Positions 1 through 8,799 of a stretch of DNA of 64,000 nt are shown here, in pieces. The stretch covers positions 186,001 to 250,000 of the forward strand of contig NZ_JBGCCH010000002.1 of assembly GCF_041261205.1 (NCBI RefSeq). The letters run 5' to 3'. The stretch's first letter is position 1; every line of letters starts with the position of its first letter. Origin of the DNA: Catenulispora sp. MAP5-51. Its GTDB lineage: Bacteria > Actinomycetota > Actinomycetes > Streptomycetales > Catenulisporaceae. The translations under genes and the position numbers were made by a program. The notes under the pieces were generated by a model. The model was not told the origin of the DNA. It did no database searches and was given only the letters and a program-made list of their open reading frames with translations.

Positions 1-372
1 GCTGACGAAGAGCGCGGTGGTCTCCACCACCGGGGCCGACGCCTCCGGCGACGCCGACCGGCCCAGCGGGGCGGCGATGGATCCGGGCGGGACGACATCG
101 CAGGACCGGCCCAGCGGCGGGTCTATCAACGACTCGCAGGCCTCCGCGTCCGCCACCTCGGCGACCTCGTCCCGGTCGAGGAACCCGGCGCCGACCCACC
201 CGCAGCCCACGTCCGCGCCGAAGCCGACCACCTCCGCGCCGCCCCCGCCGCACAGCAGCACGCCCAGCGGCCCGGTGATGGGGTCGCGGTCGAACACCAC
301 GCCGCCGCCCCCGCCGTCGATGTCGACGCGCTGAGCGCGGCGACGCGCACCGGCACAGGCACACGCGCACAC
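1..372 (-). CDS. Partial unassigned ORF, strand uncertain
   Basis: An open frame runs leftward off the window edge. Third codon positions are almost all G or C, first positions are GC-richer than second positions, and this pattern favours the minus strand. The possible GTG start at 370-372 opens into about twelve codons with poor GC3, so the true start may be further in. The peptide is Gly-rich with several Cys and matches no family I recognise. The competing reading is a plus-strand Ser/Pro/Thr-rich C-terminal tail ending with TGA at 332-334, just before the hairpin at 394-418. I cannot decide from this fragment. Confidence 0.25.
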   Translation of the reverse strand, partial: MCACACAGARRRAQRVDIDGGGGGVVFDRDPITGPLGVLLCGGGGAEVVGFGADVGCGWVGAGFLDRDEVAEVADAEACESLIDPPLGRSCDVVPPGSIAAPLGRSASPEASAPVVETTALFVS

Positions 373-393
373 CCGCGCACCCCAACGCCGAAA

Positions 394-418
394 GGGCCCC
401 GGTCACCGACCGGGGCCC
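394..418. terminator. GC-rich hairpin terminator downstream of regX3
   Basis: GGGCCCCGGTC (394-404) pairs perfectly with GACCGGGGCCC (408-418) around a 3-nt loop. It lies past the regX3 stop codon and could also end a plus-strand gene from the left. There is no clear T-tract, which is common in actinobacteria. Confidence 0.7.
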
Positions 419-529
419 CTCGTGACGCACGTCGACCCCCGAGGCCGGCGTCCGCGGCGTGCCGGGAGGATCCGCTCCCGACCGCGCTCAGCCCTGGAAA
501 CTCAGCCCTTGAAGCTCAGCTCCGGAAGC

Positions 530-1210
<681 letters not shown>

Positions 1211-1254
1211 TTCGGGGTCCTCCCACTTGGTATGGCTGGGTTGTGCACGGTCGC

Positions 1255-2406
1255 TCAGACGGCGCGTGCCAGATCGCGTTCCTCGACACAGACGGGGAGC
1301 TTCAGGGTGAAGGTGGAGCCGTTCCCCTCGGAGGACCACACCGTCACCTCCCCGCCGTGCGTGGCCGCGATGTGCTTGACGATCGACAGGCCCAGACCCG
1401 TGCCGCCGGTGGCGCGCGAGCGCGCCGGGTCGACACGGTAGAACCGCTCGAAGATCCGCTCCAGGTCCCGTTCGGGTATCCCGATCCCCTGGTCGGTGAC
1501 GGAGATCTCGACCAGATCGCCGACGTGCTTGACGGTCACCGCCACCCGGGTGTCGTCCGGGGAGTAGTTCACCGCGTTCTCCACCAGGTTGCCCAGGGCC
1601 GCGGACAGCTGGGTCCGGTCCCCGCGCACCGCGACGTCGTCCTCGGCGTCGGCGACCAGTTCGATCCGGCGCACCGCGGCGGTCTCGTAGCTGCGGTCCA
1701 GCGCGTCGGCCACCACCTCGGCGATGTGCACCTTCTCCGCCGAGGCGGCCAGCGGGGCGTCGATCTGCACCCGCGACAGGTCGATCAGGTCCTGGATCAG
1801 CGAGGTCAGCCGGTGCGACTCCTGCTGCATCCGGGCCGCGAACCGGCGGACCGCCTCGGGGTCGTCGGAGGCCGACTGCACGGCCTCGGCCAGCAGCGAC
1901 AGCGCCCCGACCGGGGTCTTGAGCTCGTGCGAGACGTTGGCCACGAAGTCCCGGCGCACCTCGTCCACCCGCCGGGCCTCGGTGCGGTCCTCGACCAGCA
2001 CCAGCACCAGGGTGGCGCCCAGCGGGGCGATGCGGACGGTGGAGTGCAGCACCGCGGTGGCGCCGTGCGGCAGGTCCATCTCGACCTGGCGTATCTCACC
2101 GTCCCGGCGCACGTGCCGGGCCAGCTCGAGCAGCTCCGGCGAGGTCAGGCTGCGGGACTTGACCAGTCCCATGGCGTAGGCGGCCGGGGAGGCCTTCACG
2201 ACGGCGTCGCTGGCATCCAGCACCACGGCTGAGCTGCGCAGGACCTGCAGGACGCCGGCCACGCCCGGGGGCACCGGGTCGTCGCTGGGCGGTTCGGGTG
2301 GACCCACTCGTTCCCTCTCACTGAACCGGAAGGCCAAAGCTCCGCTGACCCCGGTACCCAGGCCGATCAGCGCGGCCAGCCCGGCGGTCGCAGCATTGAC
2401 GTTCAC
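1255..2406 (-). CDS. senX3: Phosphate sensor histidine kinase SenX3
   Basis: Membrane sensor kinase that phosphorylates RegX3 when phosphate is scarce and is restrained by PhoU. The 383-residue protein has one N-terminal membrane segment (about residues 5-27), a PAS-like region, then HisKA with His160 in the H-box NVSHELKTPVGALS. The HATPase_c domain shows an N-box (NLVENAVNYS), a G1 box (VTDQGIGIP) and G2 (TGGTGLGLSIVKH). The GTG start at 2404-2406 gives VNVNAA, like the MDVNAA start of Streptomyces homologues; a longer ATG start at 2448 is possible but would precede the membrane helix. It is divergent from phoU with a shared regulatory region. Confidence 0.95.
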   Translation of the reverse strand: MNVNAATAGLAALIGLGTGVSGALAFRFSERERVGPPEPPSDDPVPPGVAGVLQVLRSSAVVLDASDAVVKASPAAYAMGLVKSRSLTSPELLELARHVRRDGEIRQVEMDLPHGATAVLHSTVRIAPLGATLVLVLVEDRTEARRVDEVRRDFVANVSHELKTPVGALSLLAEAVQSASDDPEAVRRFAARMQQESHRLTSLIQDLIDLSRVQIDAPLAASAEKVHIAEVVADALDRSYETAAVRRIELVADAEDDVAVRGDRTQLSAALGNLVENAVNYSPDDTRVAVTVKHVGDLVEISVTDQGIGIPERDLERIFERFYRVDPARSRATGGTGLGLSIVKHIAATHGGEVTVWSSEGNGSTFTLKLPVCVEERDLARAV

Positions 2407-2479
2407 ACAGCCAACAGTAAGGGCGCTTCGCACCGCGAACACTCCCACGGATCATTCCGCCGTACCGACGTGGCCAAGA

Positions 2480-2512
2480 GTTCACTTTCGCGTCCCTGTC
2501 GATTCACCTGCG
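2480..2512. promoter_or_regulatory. PHO-box-like site between senX3 and phoU
   Basis: Three contiguous 11-bp units: GTTCACTTTCG (2480-2490), CGTCCCTGTCG (2491-2501) and ATTCACCTGCG (2502-2512). Streptomyces PhoP boxes are direct repeats of 11 bp beginning GTTCACC. The same unit order recurs before pstS at 44742-44774. It probably binds RegX3 and serves both divergent genes. Confidence 0.7.
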
Positions 2513-2608
2513 GCATTGTCCGACGACGCCTGAAAAGGGGAGAGTGGACGGCGTCCGCACAGCAGACGAGAGCACACGCGATCACGCGACGACAGGAGCG
2601 GTAACCCC

Positions 2609-3265
2609 ATGCGCGACGCCTTCCACGAGGAGCTCGACTCGATCAGCGACACCCTGGTCGAGATGACGCGGCTGGTCGGCTCGGCCATGACCCGCGCCAC
2701 CACCGCGCTCCTGGACGCCGACCTGACCCTGGCCGAGTCGGTCATCGACGCCGACGACAAGGTCGACGAGCTCCAGCACTCCCTGGACGACAGCAGCTTC
2801 GACCTGCTGGCCCGCCAGCAGCCGGTGGCCGGCGACCTGCGCACCATCATCACCAGCCTGCGCATGAGCGCCGACCTGGAGCGCATGGGCGACCTGGCCC
2901 GGCACGTGGCCAAGGTGGCCCGCCGCCGCTACCCGCAGTCGGCCATCCCGCCGGAGATCCGCGGCACCATCGTGGAGATGGGCGACATCGCCGCCGAGCT
3001 GGTCGCCAAGGTCGGCTCGATCATCGCCGCCCGGGACGTCGAGGCCGCCCTGGCCCTGGAGTCCGAGGACGACGAGATGGACCGCCTGCACCGCGGCCTG
3101 TTCAAGGCGCTGATGGACGACAAGTGGAAGCACGGCATCGAGACCGCGGTCGACGTCACCCTGTGCGGCCGCTACTACGAGCGGTACGCCGACCACGCGG
3201 TGTCGGTGGCCAAGCGCCTGGTGTTCCTGGTGACCGGCGAGCACCCGACGACGCCGGCGAGCTGA
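2609..3265 (+). CDS. phoU: Phosphate signalling protein PhoU
   Basis: Cytoplasmic helical regulator linking the Pst transporter to SenX3 and repressing the phosphate regulon when phosphate is ample. The 218-residue protein has the two-repeat three-helix PhoU fold. It begins MRDAFHEELDSI, with metal-binding-type acidic motifs in each half (for example ESVIDADDKVDEL and ESEDDEMDRL) and the conserved GRYYERYADHAV near the C-terminus. ACAGGAG upstream supports the ATG at 2609. It stands alone, divergent from senX3-regX3, and ends at a very strong hairpin. In streptomycetes and mycobacteria phoU also lies next to this two-component system. Confidence 0.95.
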   Translation: MRDAFHEELDSISDTLVEMTRLVGSAMTRATTALLDADLTLAESVIDADDKVDELQHSLDDSSFDLLARQQPVAGDLRTIITSLRMSADLERMGDLARHVAKVARRRYPQSAIPPEIRGTIVEMGDIAAELVAKVGSIIAARDVEAALALESEDDEMDRLHRGLFKALMDDKWKHGIETAVDVTLCGRYYERYADHAVSVAKRLVFLVTGEHPTTPAS

Positions 3266-3285
3266 GCGCTCCGGCACACGCGTTC

Positions 3286-3331
3286 AACGGCTCCGGCCGG
3301 CTGCCCTTCTCGGCAGCCGGCCGGAGCCGTT
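3286..3331. terminator. Perfect 20-bp-stem bidirectional terminator
   Basis: Arms 3286-3305 and 3312-3331 are perfectly complementary over 20 bp with a CTTCTC loop. It sits between convergent phoU and the membrane-protein gene ending at 3356, so it can serve both strands. Confidence 0.85.
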
Positions 3332-3355
3332 CAGCGTTCTGGCGACAGCCGACCG

Positions 3356-4711
3356 CTAATAGGGCATGGCCGCCAGCTTCTGGACGTCCGCGATCACCTT
3401 CGCCACCCCCGGCGCCTTGACGATCGCCATGGCCTGCTGCGGCGTCAGACCGGGGCCCTGCGGCGCCGTCTCCACGGGCTTGCCCAGCTGCAACGGATCG
3501 GCCCCCATGCCCGTGCTCCATGTCATCGGCTTGCCGAGAACCGTGAGCCCGACCATCGATCCCTCGGACTTGCCCGTCCATCCCTCGTAGTAGCCGAGCC
3601 GCGGTTTCCCATCCGGGCCCACCTCCCGGGACGAGTGGTCGGCAACGGCAAAACACAGCGAGCCCACCGCACAGGAGTCCTTCACCTGCGACGCGGGGGT
3701 GGCACCCCAGCTGAAGGTGTCTACCCCCTCAGGACCCACGAGTTCGAGCCGGCCGGGCGCCCCGGGATTGAGCTTGAGCCGGAACCCCGGCGGCAGGACC
3801 TTCTCGGCCTCCGCATTGATCTTCGCCTCGATGCTGTACCGCTCCCGGACCGCCGCGGCCGAGGCCTGGACCGACGGGTCGAAGAGCTGCTGGAGCCCGG
3901 CGAATCCCGGCGACTCCACCATCTTCTTGAAGGCCGCCGCGTCGATCGGTGTGGTTCCGGTATCGCCGGCCTGGCCGCTGTAGAGCATGAAGCGGAACGC
4001 CGGCTTGGCCGCGTCAGCGGGCTTGAACTCGTACCAGGCGGTGAAGAACCCGGACTTCCCCGGCCCGGTCCCGTCCGGGACCACCGCCATCCGGATCGAC
4101 CCGCCGGCCACAGCGATCGGAGCCGCCTTCTCCTTGGCGAAGGCGTCCGAATAACCGCTGAGGTCGTCGGCCGTGGTGGGGCCGGCGAACTCAACCGGGT
4201 AGTAGCGGCCGCCTGACCGCAGCATGGTCTCCGGCTCGTAGTCACCGGTCGCCATATAGGTTCCGCCGCCGGAGCCGGCCCTTTTCGGATCCGGGGTCAC
4301 CGTCACCCCGGCCGGAAGCAGCGCGCCGAACACCTTCGGCAGCTGCTCGGTGATCTCCCGCTGCCGGTCCGCGTACGTGGGAGCGGCGTCCTCGTAGGCC
4401 TGAGGCGAGATCCTCGCGGGGCCCAGCGACCAGTCGCCGGAGCCGCCCGACCCTCCCCCGGCCACCACCGCCGCCCCGGCGACCACCGCCAGCACGCTCA
4501 GCGTCGCCCCGGCCACGGCGAAGCCGCGGCGCCGGGTCACGGCCATCCCGTGCGCGATCGCGCCTTCGGCCAGATCCGCGCGGTGGGTCGGCTCCGGCCC
4601 CTCGAAGAGCCGGCCGATCACGTCATGGACCATCAGGTCCGAATTCTGTGCGTCTCCGAAGTTCTGTGCATCTTCGAAGTTCTGTGCATCTTCCAAGTTC
4701 TGTGTGCCCAT
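3356..4711 (-). CDS. Single-pass membrane protein, putative regulator of the adjacent ECF sigma factor
   Basis: A 451-residue protein. About 58 cytoplasmic residues lead to RRRGFAVAG and one transmembrane helix (about residues 63-87), then a large extracytoplasmic domain with no family I can name. Its start lies 7 nt after the stop of the SigE-family sigma gene, with GGTGAGG inside that gene as ribosome-binding site, so the two are almost certainly one transcript. That layout is typical of a sigma factor with a membrane anti-sigma or sensor partner. No zinc-finger HxxxCxxC motif is present, so any anti-sigma role is inference. The N-terminus carries a 6-residue repeat (DAQNFE-like) encoded by 18-bp tandem repeats. 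Confidence 0.75.
   Translation of the reverse strand: MGTQNLEDAQNFEDAQNFGDAQNSDLMVHDVIGRLFEGPEPTHRADLAEGAIAHGMAVTRRRGFAVAGATLSVLAVVAGAAVVAGGGSGGSGDWSLGPARISPQAYEDAAPTYADRQREITEQLPKVFGALLPAGVTVTPDPKRAGSGGGTYMATGDYEPETMLRSGGRYYPVEFAGPTTADDLSGYSDAFAKEKAAPIAVAGGSIRMAVVPDGTGPGKSGFFTAWYEFKPADAAKPAFRFMLYSGQAGDTGTTPIDAAAFKKMVESPGFAGLQQLFDPSVQASAAAVRERYSIEAKINAEAEKVLPPGFRLKLNPGAPGRLELVGPEGVDTFSWGATPASQVKDSCAVGSLCFAVADHSSREVGPDGKPRLGYYEGWTGKSEGSMVGLTVLGKPMTWSTGMGADPLQLGKPVETAPQGPGLTPQQAMAIVKAPGVAKVIADVQKLAAMPY
4639..4706 (-). repeat. In-frame 18-bp tandem repeat
   Basis: Four imperfect 18-bp copies (4639-4656, 4657-4674, 4675-4692, then partial) encode repeats of DAQNF(E/G) at the very N-terminus of the membrane protein. 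The codons are AT-richer than their surroundings. Confidence 0.8.
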
Positions 4712-4718
4712 TGCTGCC

Positions 4719-5252
4719 TCACCTGGTTTCTACGGAGTCGGGAAGCAAGGTCGCGAAGTCGCCGAGCCGCTCCCGCAGCTGCGCCAGCCCGCGCGCGGAC
4801 ATGCTCTTGACCGTGCCGGTGCTGATCCCGAGCGCGGCCGCCGTCTGCTCGACGCTCTGGTCTTCCCAGTAGCGCAGGGCCACGACGGCACGCGTGCGCG
4901 GGGCGAGCTCGGCCAGCGCGGCCAGGATCGTCAGCCGCACCGCGGCGTCGTCCTGCCGGGCGGGCCGGTCGAGCAGCGCCTCCAGCGACGCCGCCTCCCG
5001 CTGCCACTTGCGGCTGTCGAGAAAGCAGCGGTAGACGACGCGCCGCGCGTAGGCGTCCGGCAGGTCCATCACCCGCACGCGGTGCCACGCCCGGAAGATC
5101 CGCTGGTAAGCGGTCTGGACGAGGTCCTCGGCGAGGTGCCAGTCACCGCACAGCACGTAGGCCGAGCGCCTCAGGTGGCCCTGGCTTCCCGTGACGAAGG
5201 CCCGGAACTCCTCGTGGTGCTCCGGGCCGGTGCCTTTCCTGAGAGATCTCAC
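4719..5252 (-). CDS. SigE-family ECF RNA polymerase sigma factor
   Basis: A 177-residue actinobacterial SigE-family ECF sigma factor that would direct RNA polymerase to stress promoters. Region 2 contains AEDLVQTAYQRIFRAWHRV. Region 4 contains LRYWEDQSVEQTAAALGISTGTVKSMSARGLAQL, a clear helix-turn-helix. There is no C-terminal extension. The GTG start at 5250-5252 gives MRSLRKGTGPEHHEEF; its ribosome-binding site is weak. The upstream tet-like gene ends only 33 nt away, so read-through is possible. The membrane protein directly downstream is the likely partner. Target promoters cannot be read from the sequence. Confidence 0.9.
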   Translation of the reverse strand: MRSLRKGTGPEHHEEFRAFVTGSQGHLRRSAYVLCGDWHLAEDLVQTAYQRIFRAWHRVRVMDLPDAYARRVVYRCFLDSRKWQREAASLEALLDRPARQDDAAVRLTILAALAELAPRTRAVVALRYWEDQSVEQTAAALGISTGTVKSMSARGLAQLRERLGDFATLLPDSVETR

Positions 5253-5285
5253 GCAGATACAACCGGGGTAGGCAGGCTCAGGGTT

Positions 5286-7238
5286 CTAGCCCTTCTCCAA
5301 TGAAAGATGGCGCAAGTACTGGTCGAGCTCGGCTGGGTTCCCGTCGGTCCGCTCCCGGGCCGCCGGCCGGCTACGCACCAGCCGGTCCCCCGCAGCCTGC
5401 GACAGCCACACGGCCTCGCCACGTGTGAGCCCCGGCAGCGTCTTCTCAACGTCCTGCACGGTCCGGGCCGGCAGGTTCCCGCGCAGGGACCACGACGCCG
5501 TCCCGCCTTCCGACACCTCGATCTCGGCCTCCGCCGCGATCAGCGCCGACAGTACCGCCGACACGGTGTCGGCCGGCACGTCCAGCTCGAAGGCGTGGCA
5601 GGGCTCGTAGACCTCGGTCCCGGCAGCGGTCAGGGCACGCATCAGCACGAACGGCGCGAGCTTGCGGAAGTCGCCCGCGACGCTGGTCACCGAACAGAAG
5701 CCGCTGTGCACCATCGTCACCACCACGTCGGTCACCTCCCAGCCGTCGAGCCCCTGCTCCAGCGACCGCAGCACGGTCTCCTCGGTCGCACGGTGGTACA
5801 CCGGCGGCAGCGCACCGAGCTCGGTCTCGTACCGGAACACCCGGCCGCTGCCCGACGCGCCCGGCGAGACGCGGAATCCGAGGGTGGCGCGCAGGCGGGT
5901 GCTCGGATCGTGGTTCATGTCCTCGCGGTGCTCGCCGACGCCGCTGGGCCGTTCGGTGTAGACGGTCCGGCTCGGCTCGAAGAGCGCCTCGACGCCATAC
6001 TCCTCAGCCAGGGTCGCGGCGACGACCTCCTTCTGGACCTCGCCGTACAGCAGGACCGAACTCTCGCCGCCGGGGAGCGCGCGAGTGCGGATCAGCGGGT
6101 CCTGATCGGCCATCTCGACGAGGGCGGCGTGCAGCCGGGTGCGGTCGCCGTTCGCCGCGCGCACCACGGTTTCCAGGCTCGGCGTGGCGAAGTCGGCGGC
6201 GGCGTTTGTGTCGCCGTCTGCTGTGTCGGCGTCATCTGTTTTGTCTGCGTTCCCACCGGATCCGAAGCGGTCGCCGACCCGGATCCCCGGCAGTCCCCTG
6301 ACCTTCGCGATGTCGCCGGGCCGCGCCTCCCCCGCGCCCCCGCCCGGCAGGCCGACGACCTCCAGACCGGTGATCGTCCCGAACTCGGTCCGGTCCCGGG
6401 TGCGCAGCATGCCGTTGCGGATACGGACGTAGGCGGTCTTCTCGCCGGCGCGTCCGCGCTCGATGGCGAACACGGTCCCCCGGGTCTCGCCGTCCGGATC
6501 GCCCCCGGCGCGCGGCAGCAGCTCGCGCACGCCGCCGACCAGGTCCGCGACACCGACACCGGTGATGGCCGAACCGAAGTAGACCGGGTAGATCTTCGCC
6601 AGTGCCGTCTGCCGCGCCAAGGCCGCTCGCAGCTCCACCGGCTCCGACATCCGGTCCTCGACCAACGCGGCCAGCACGGCATCGTCGTATTCGGCCAGCC
6701 GCTCGGCATCGGACGCGCTCAGCGCCACGGGCGAAACCCGCGCCGCCTTCGTCCCGATCCCCTCGACCCCGGTCACCGCGACCGCGCCGGGCGTCAGCAG
6801 CCGCCGCACATCGGCGAGCAGCTCCTCATCCCGCGCCCCGACCCGGTCGATCTTGTTCACGAACAACAGCGTCGGCACCCGAAGCCGGCGCAGCGTCTTC
6901 ATCAACCGCCGAGTATGCGCTTGCACTCCCTCGACAGCCGACAGCACCAGCACGGCACCGTCCAGCACCCCCAACGCCCGCTCCACCTCGGCGACGAAGT
7001 CGGAATGCCCAGGAGTGTCGATGAGATCGACCCGCAGATCGCCAACCTCGAAGGCTGCGACGGCGGACTTGATGGTGATCCCGCGCCGGCGCTCGATCTC
7101 ACCCCGGTCGGTCTGCGTGGTCCCGGCATCCACACTCCCGAGCCGGCCAATGGTCCCGGTCTCGAAGAGCAGACGCTCGGTCAGGCTGGTCTTACCCGCG
7201 TCGACATGCGCGAGAATCCCGATGTTCACAGTGGGCAC
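5286..7238 (-). CDS. EF-G-like GTPase of the tetracycline ribosomal protection (Tet/OtrA) family
   Basis: Translational GTPase that, in characterised relatives, binds the ribosome and dislodges tetracycline. The 650-residue protein has G1 HVDAGKTS, G2 around RGITIKSA, G3 DTPGHSDF, G4 NKID, then EF-G-like domains. GTG at 7236-7238 is chosen because GAGGAC precedes it and the family start VNIGILAHVDAGKT follows at once. Residues around 345-375 form a low-complexity Asp/Ala/Thr linker encoded by unusually AT-rich codons, an insertion within the otherwise ordinary domain II. Overall codon use matches the host, so this looks like an intrinsic actinobacterial member; whether it confers resistance is unknown. 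Confidence 0.9.
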   Translation of the reverse strand: MPTVNIGILAHVDAGKTSLTERLLFETGTIGRLGSVDAGTTQTDRGEIERRRGITIKSAVAAFEVGDLRVDLIDTPGHSDFVAEVERALGVLDGAVLVLSAVEGVQAHTRRLMKTLRRLRVPTLLFVNKIDRVGARDEELLADVRRLLTPGAVAVTGVEGIGTKAARVSPVALSASDAERLAEYDDAVLAALVEDRMSEPVELRAALARQTALAKIYPVYFGSAITGVGVADLVGGVRELLPRAGGDPDGETRGTVFAIERGRAGEKTAYVRIRNGMLRTRDRTEFGTITGLEVVGLPGGGAGEARPGDIAKVRGLPGIRVGDRFGSGGNADKTDDADTADGDTNAAADFATPSLETVVRAANGDRTRLHAALVEMADQDPLIRTRALPGGESSVLLYGEVQKEVVAATLAEEYGVEALFEPSRTVYTERPSGVGEHREDMNHDPSTRLRATLGFRVSPGASGSGRVFRYETELGALPPVYHRATEETVLRSLEQGLDGWEVTDVVVTMVHSGFCSVTSVAGDFRKLAPFVLMRALTAAGTEVYEPCHAFELDVPADTVSAVLSALIAAEAEIEVSEGGTASWSLRGNLPARTVQDVEKTLPGLTRGEAVWLSQAAGDRLVRSRPAARERTDGNPAELDQYLRHLSLEKG

Positions 7239-7328
7239 GGTTGGTTGCGTCCTCGAAAGCTCGATCCAAAAGGGAAACGGAGATTTCGAAGCGACGGCGC
7301 ATGCCCGTGCCCTTTCCGTAGAACGACA

Positions 7329-7358
7329 GTGCCGCCGTGCAGATTCGCACGGCGGCAC
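7329..7358 (-). terminator. Hairpin terminator after gpmA
   Basis: GTGCCGCCGTGC (7329-7340) and GCACGGCGGCAC (7347-7358) form a perfect 12-bp stem with a 6-nt loop just downstream of the gpmA stop and before the tet-like gene. Confidence 0.75.
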
Positions 7359-7400
7359 CGGTGGGGCAAACGATTTTCGGGCTACTGCTGGCTTCCCGGG

Positions 7401-8156
7401 CTACTTCTTCCCCTGGTTCTTGACCGCCTCGATCGAAGCCGCGGCGGCCTCCGGGTCCAGGTACTGCCCGCCGGTCTTCGTCGGGCGCAGGTCGCCGTCC
7501 AGCGTGTAGAGCAGCGGGATGCCGGTGGGGATGTTCAGGCCGGCGATGTCCGCGTCGGAGATGCCGTCCAGGTGCTTCACCAGGGCGCGCAGGGAGTTGC
7601 CGTGGGCGGCGACCAGGACCGTGTTGCCGGAGCGCAGGTCCGGGACGATCGCGTCGTACCAGTACGGCAGCATGCGGTCGACGACGTCCTTCAGGCACTC
7701 GGTCTGCGGGCGGAGCTCCGTGGGCAGGCCGGCGTAGCGGGGGTCGTCGAACTGCGAGTACTGGTCGTCCACGGCCAGCGGGGGCGGCGGGACGTCGTAG
7801 GAGCGCCGCCACAGCATGAACTGGTCCTCGCCGAACTCCGCCAGGGTCGCGGCCTTGTCCTTGCCCTGCAGGGCGCCGTAGTGGCGCTCGTTCAGGCGCC
7901 AGCTGCGGCGGACCGGGATCCAGTGGCGGTCGGCGGCCTCCAGGGACAGGTTCGCGGTGCGGATCGCGCGCCGGAGCACCGAGGTGTGGACCACGTCCGG
8001 CAGCAGGTCGTGCTCGCGCAGCAGTTCGCCGCCGCGCACGGCCTCGGCCTCGCCCTTGGCGTTGAGGTTGACGTCCACCCAGCCGGTGAACAGGTTCTTG
8101 GCGTTCCACTCGCTCTCGCCGTGGCGGAGCAGGATGAGGCGGTATTCGGCGGTCAT
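7401..8156 (-). CDS. gpmA: 2,3-bisphosphoglycerate-dependent phosphoglycerate mutase
   Basis: Cytosolic glycolytic enzyme interconverting 3- and 2-phosphoglycerate. The 251-residue protein carries the phosphohistidine motif [10 protein letters not shown] near the N-terminus, with the catalytic His in RHGE. It also has the family signatures [23 protein letters not shown] and [17 protein letters not shown] with the second catalytic His. Length is typical. It is followed by the 12-bp hairpin. The neighbourhood mshA, YbjN protein, gpm, senX3, regX3 is shared with Mycobacterium, supporting orthology. Confidence 0.97.
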   Translation of the reverse strand: MTAEYRLILLRHGESEWNAKNLFTGWVDVNLNAKGEAEAVRGGELLREHDLLPDVVHTSVLRRAIRTANLSLEAADRHWIPVRRSWRLNERHYGALQGKDKAATLAEFGEDQFMLWRRSYDVPPPPLAVDDQYSQFDDPRYAGLPTELRPQTECLKDVVDRMLPYWYDAIVPDLRSGNTVLVAAHGNSLRALVKHLDGISDADIAGLNIPTGIPLLYTLDGDLRPTKTGGQYLDPEAAAASIEAVKNQGKK

Positions 8157-8216
8157 GCCGCCAGCCTACTAATCGGCTCAGCGGCTGTTCGGTCCCGTCC
8201 ACGTCGTGGTCTGGAC

Positions 8217-8765
8217 CTACTTCGGCTGTTCGGTCCCGCTCTCGTCCCGGGTGTCCGTTGTCCGCTCGACGAGGTGGCGGAAGGCGGCGAGGTTCGCCAG
8301 CGACTCCCCGCGCGAGGTGCGCCACTCCCACTCCCGGCGGATCGCCGAGGCGAAGCCCAGCTCCAGGAGCTGGTCGAAGGAGGAGTCGGAGGCCGCGACC
8401 GCCTCGCCGAGGAGCTGGTCCACGGTCGCGGCGGTGATCAGGCCCAGCGGCAGCCGGCCCACCAGGTAGACGTCGCCGAGCCGGTCCAGCGCGAAGGCCA
8501 GCGAGCCGAGCCGGGTGTTGCGCTCCAGCAGCCAGCGGTAGACGCCCTCGTGGTTCTCGTCCGGCCGGCGCGCCACGAAGGCGTTGAGCGACAGCGTGTG
8601 GTCGCCGACCACCAGCGAGCACGTGGTCCACAGCTTGTGCTCGCCCGGGAGTTTCACCACGAACGTGCCCTCCGCGGGCTGCTCGTACTCCACACCCGCT
8701 TCGGCCACGGCCTCCAGCACCGCCGCGCGCGCGGCGGCCTTCAAGCTCTCTCGATCACCAGCCAT
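8217..8765 (-). CDS. YbjN domain-containing protein
   Basis: A 182-residue soluble protein with a YbjN-type fold, distantly resembling type III secretion chaperones. Recognisable features are the VVKLPGEHKLWTTCSLVVGDHTLSLNAFVARRPDENHEGVYRWLLERN core and the ALDRLGDVYLVGRLPL strand. The biochemical function of the actinobacterial family is not established. In mycobacteria a homologue sits in the same position between mshA and gpm1, so it is conserved core. It lies 34 nt after mshA, probably in one operon. No motif suggests catalysis. Confidence 0.85.
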   Translation of the reverse strand: MAGDRESLKAAARAAVLEAVAEAGVEYEQPAEGTFVVKLPGEHKLWTTCSLVVGDHTLSLNAFVARRPDENHEGVYRWLLERNTRLGSLAFALDRLGDVYLVGRLPLGLITAATVDQLLGEAVAASDSSFDQLLELGFASAIRREWEWRTSRGESLANLAAFRHLVERTTDTRDESGTEQPK

Positions 8766-8799
8766 GGACCGACCCTATTGCCGTCCCGCCGCCGCCGTC

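Noticed and set aside
5286-7238. Recently acquired resistance gene
   Set aside because: Apart from one short loop, codon bias equals neighbours and there is no mobile element; it looks intrinsic.
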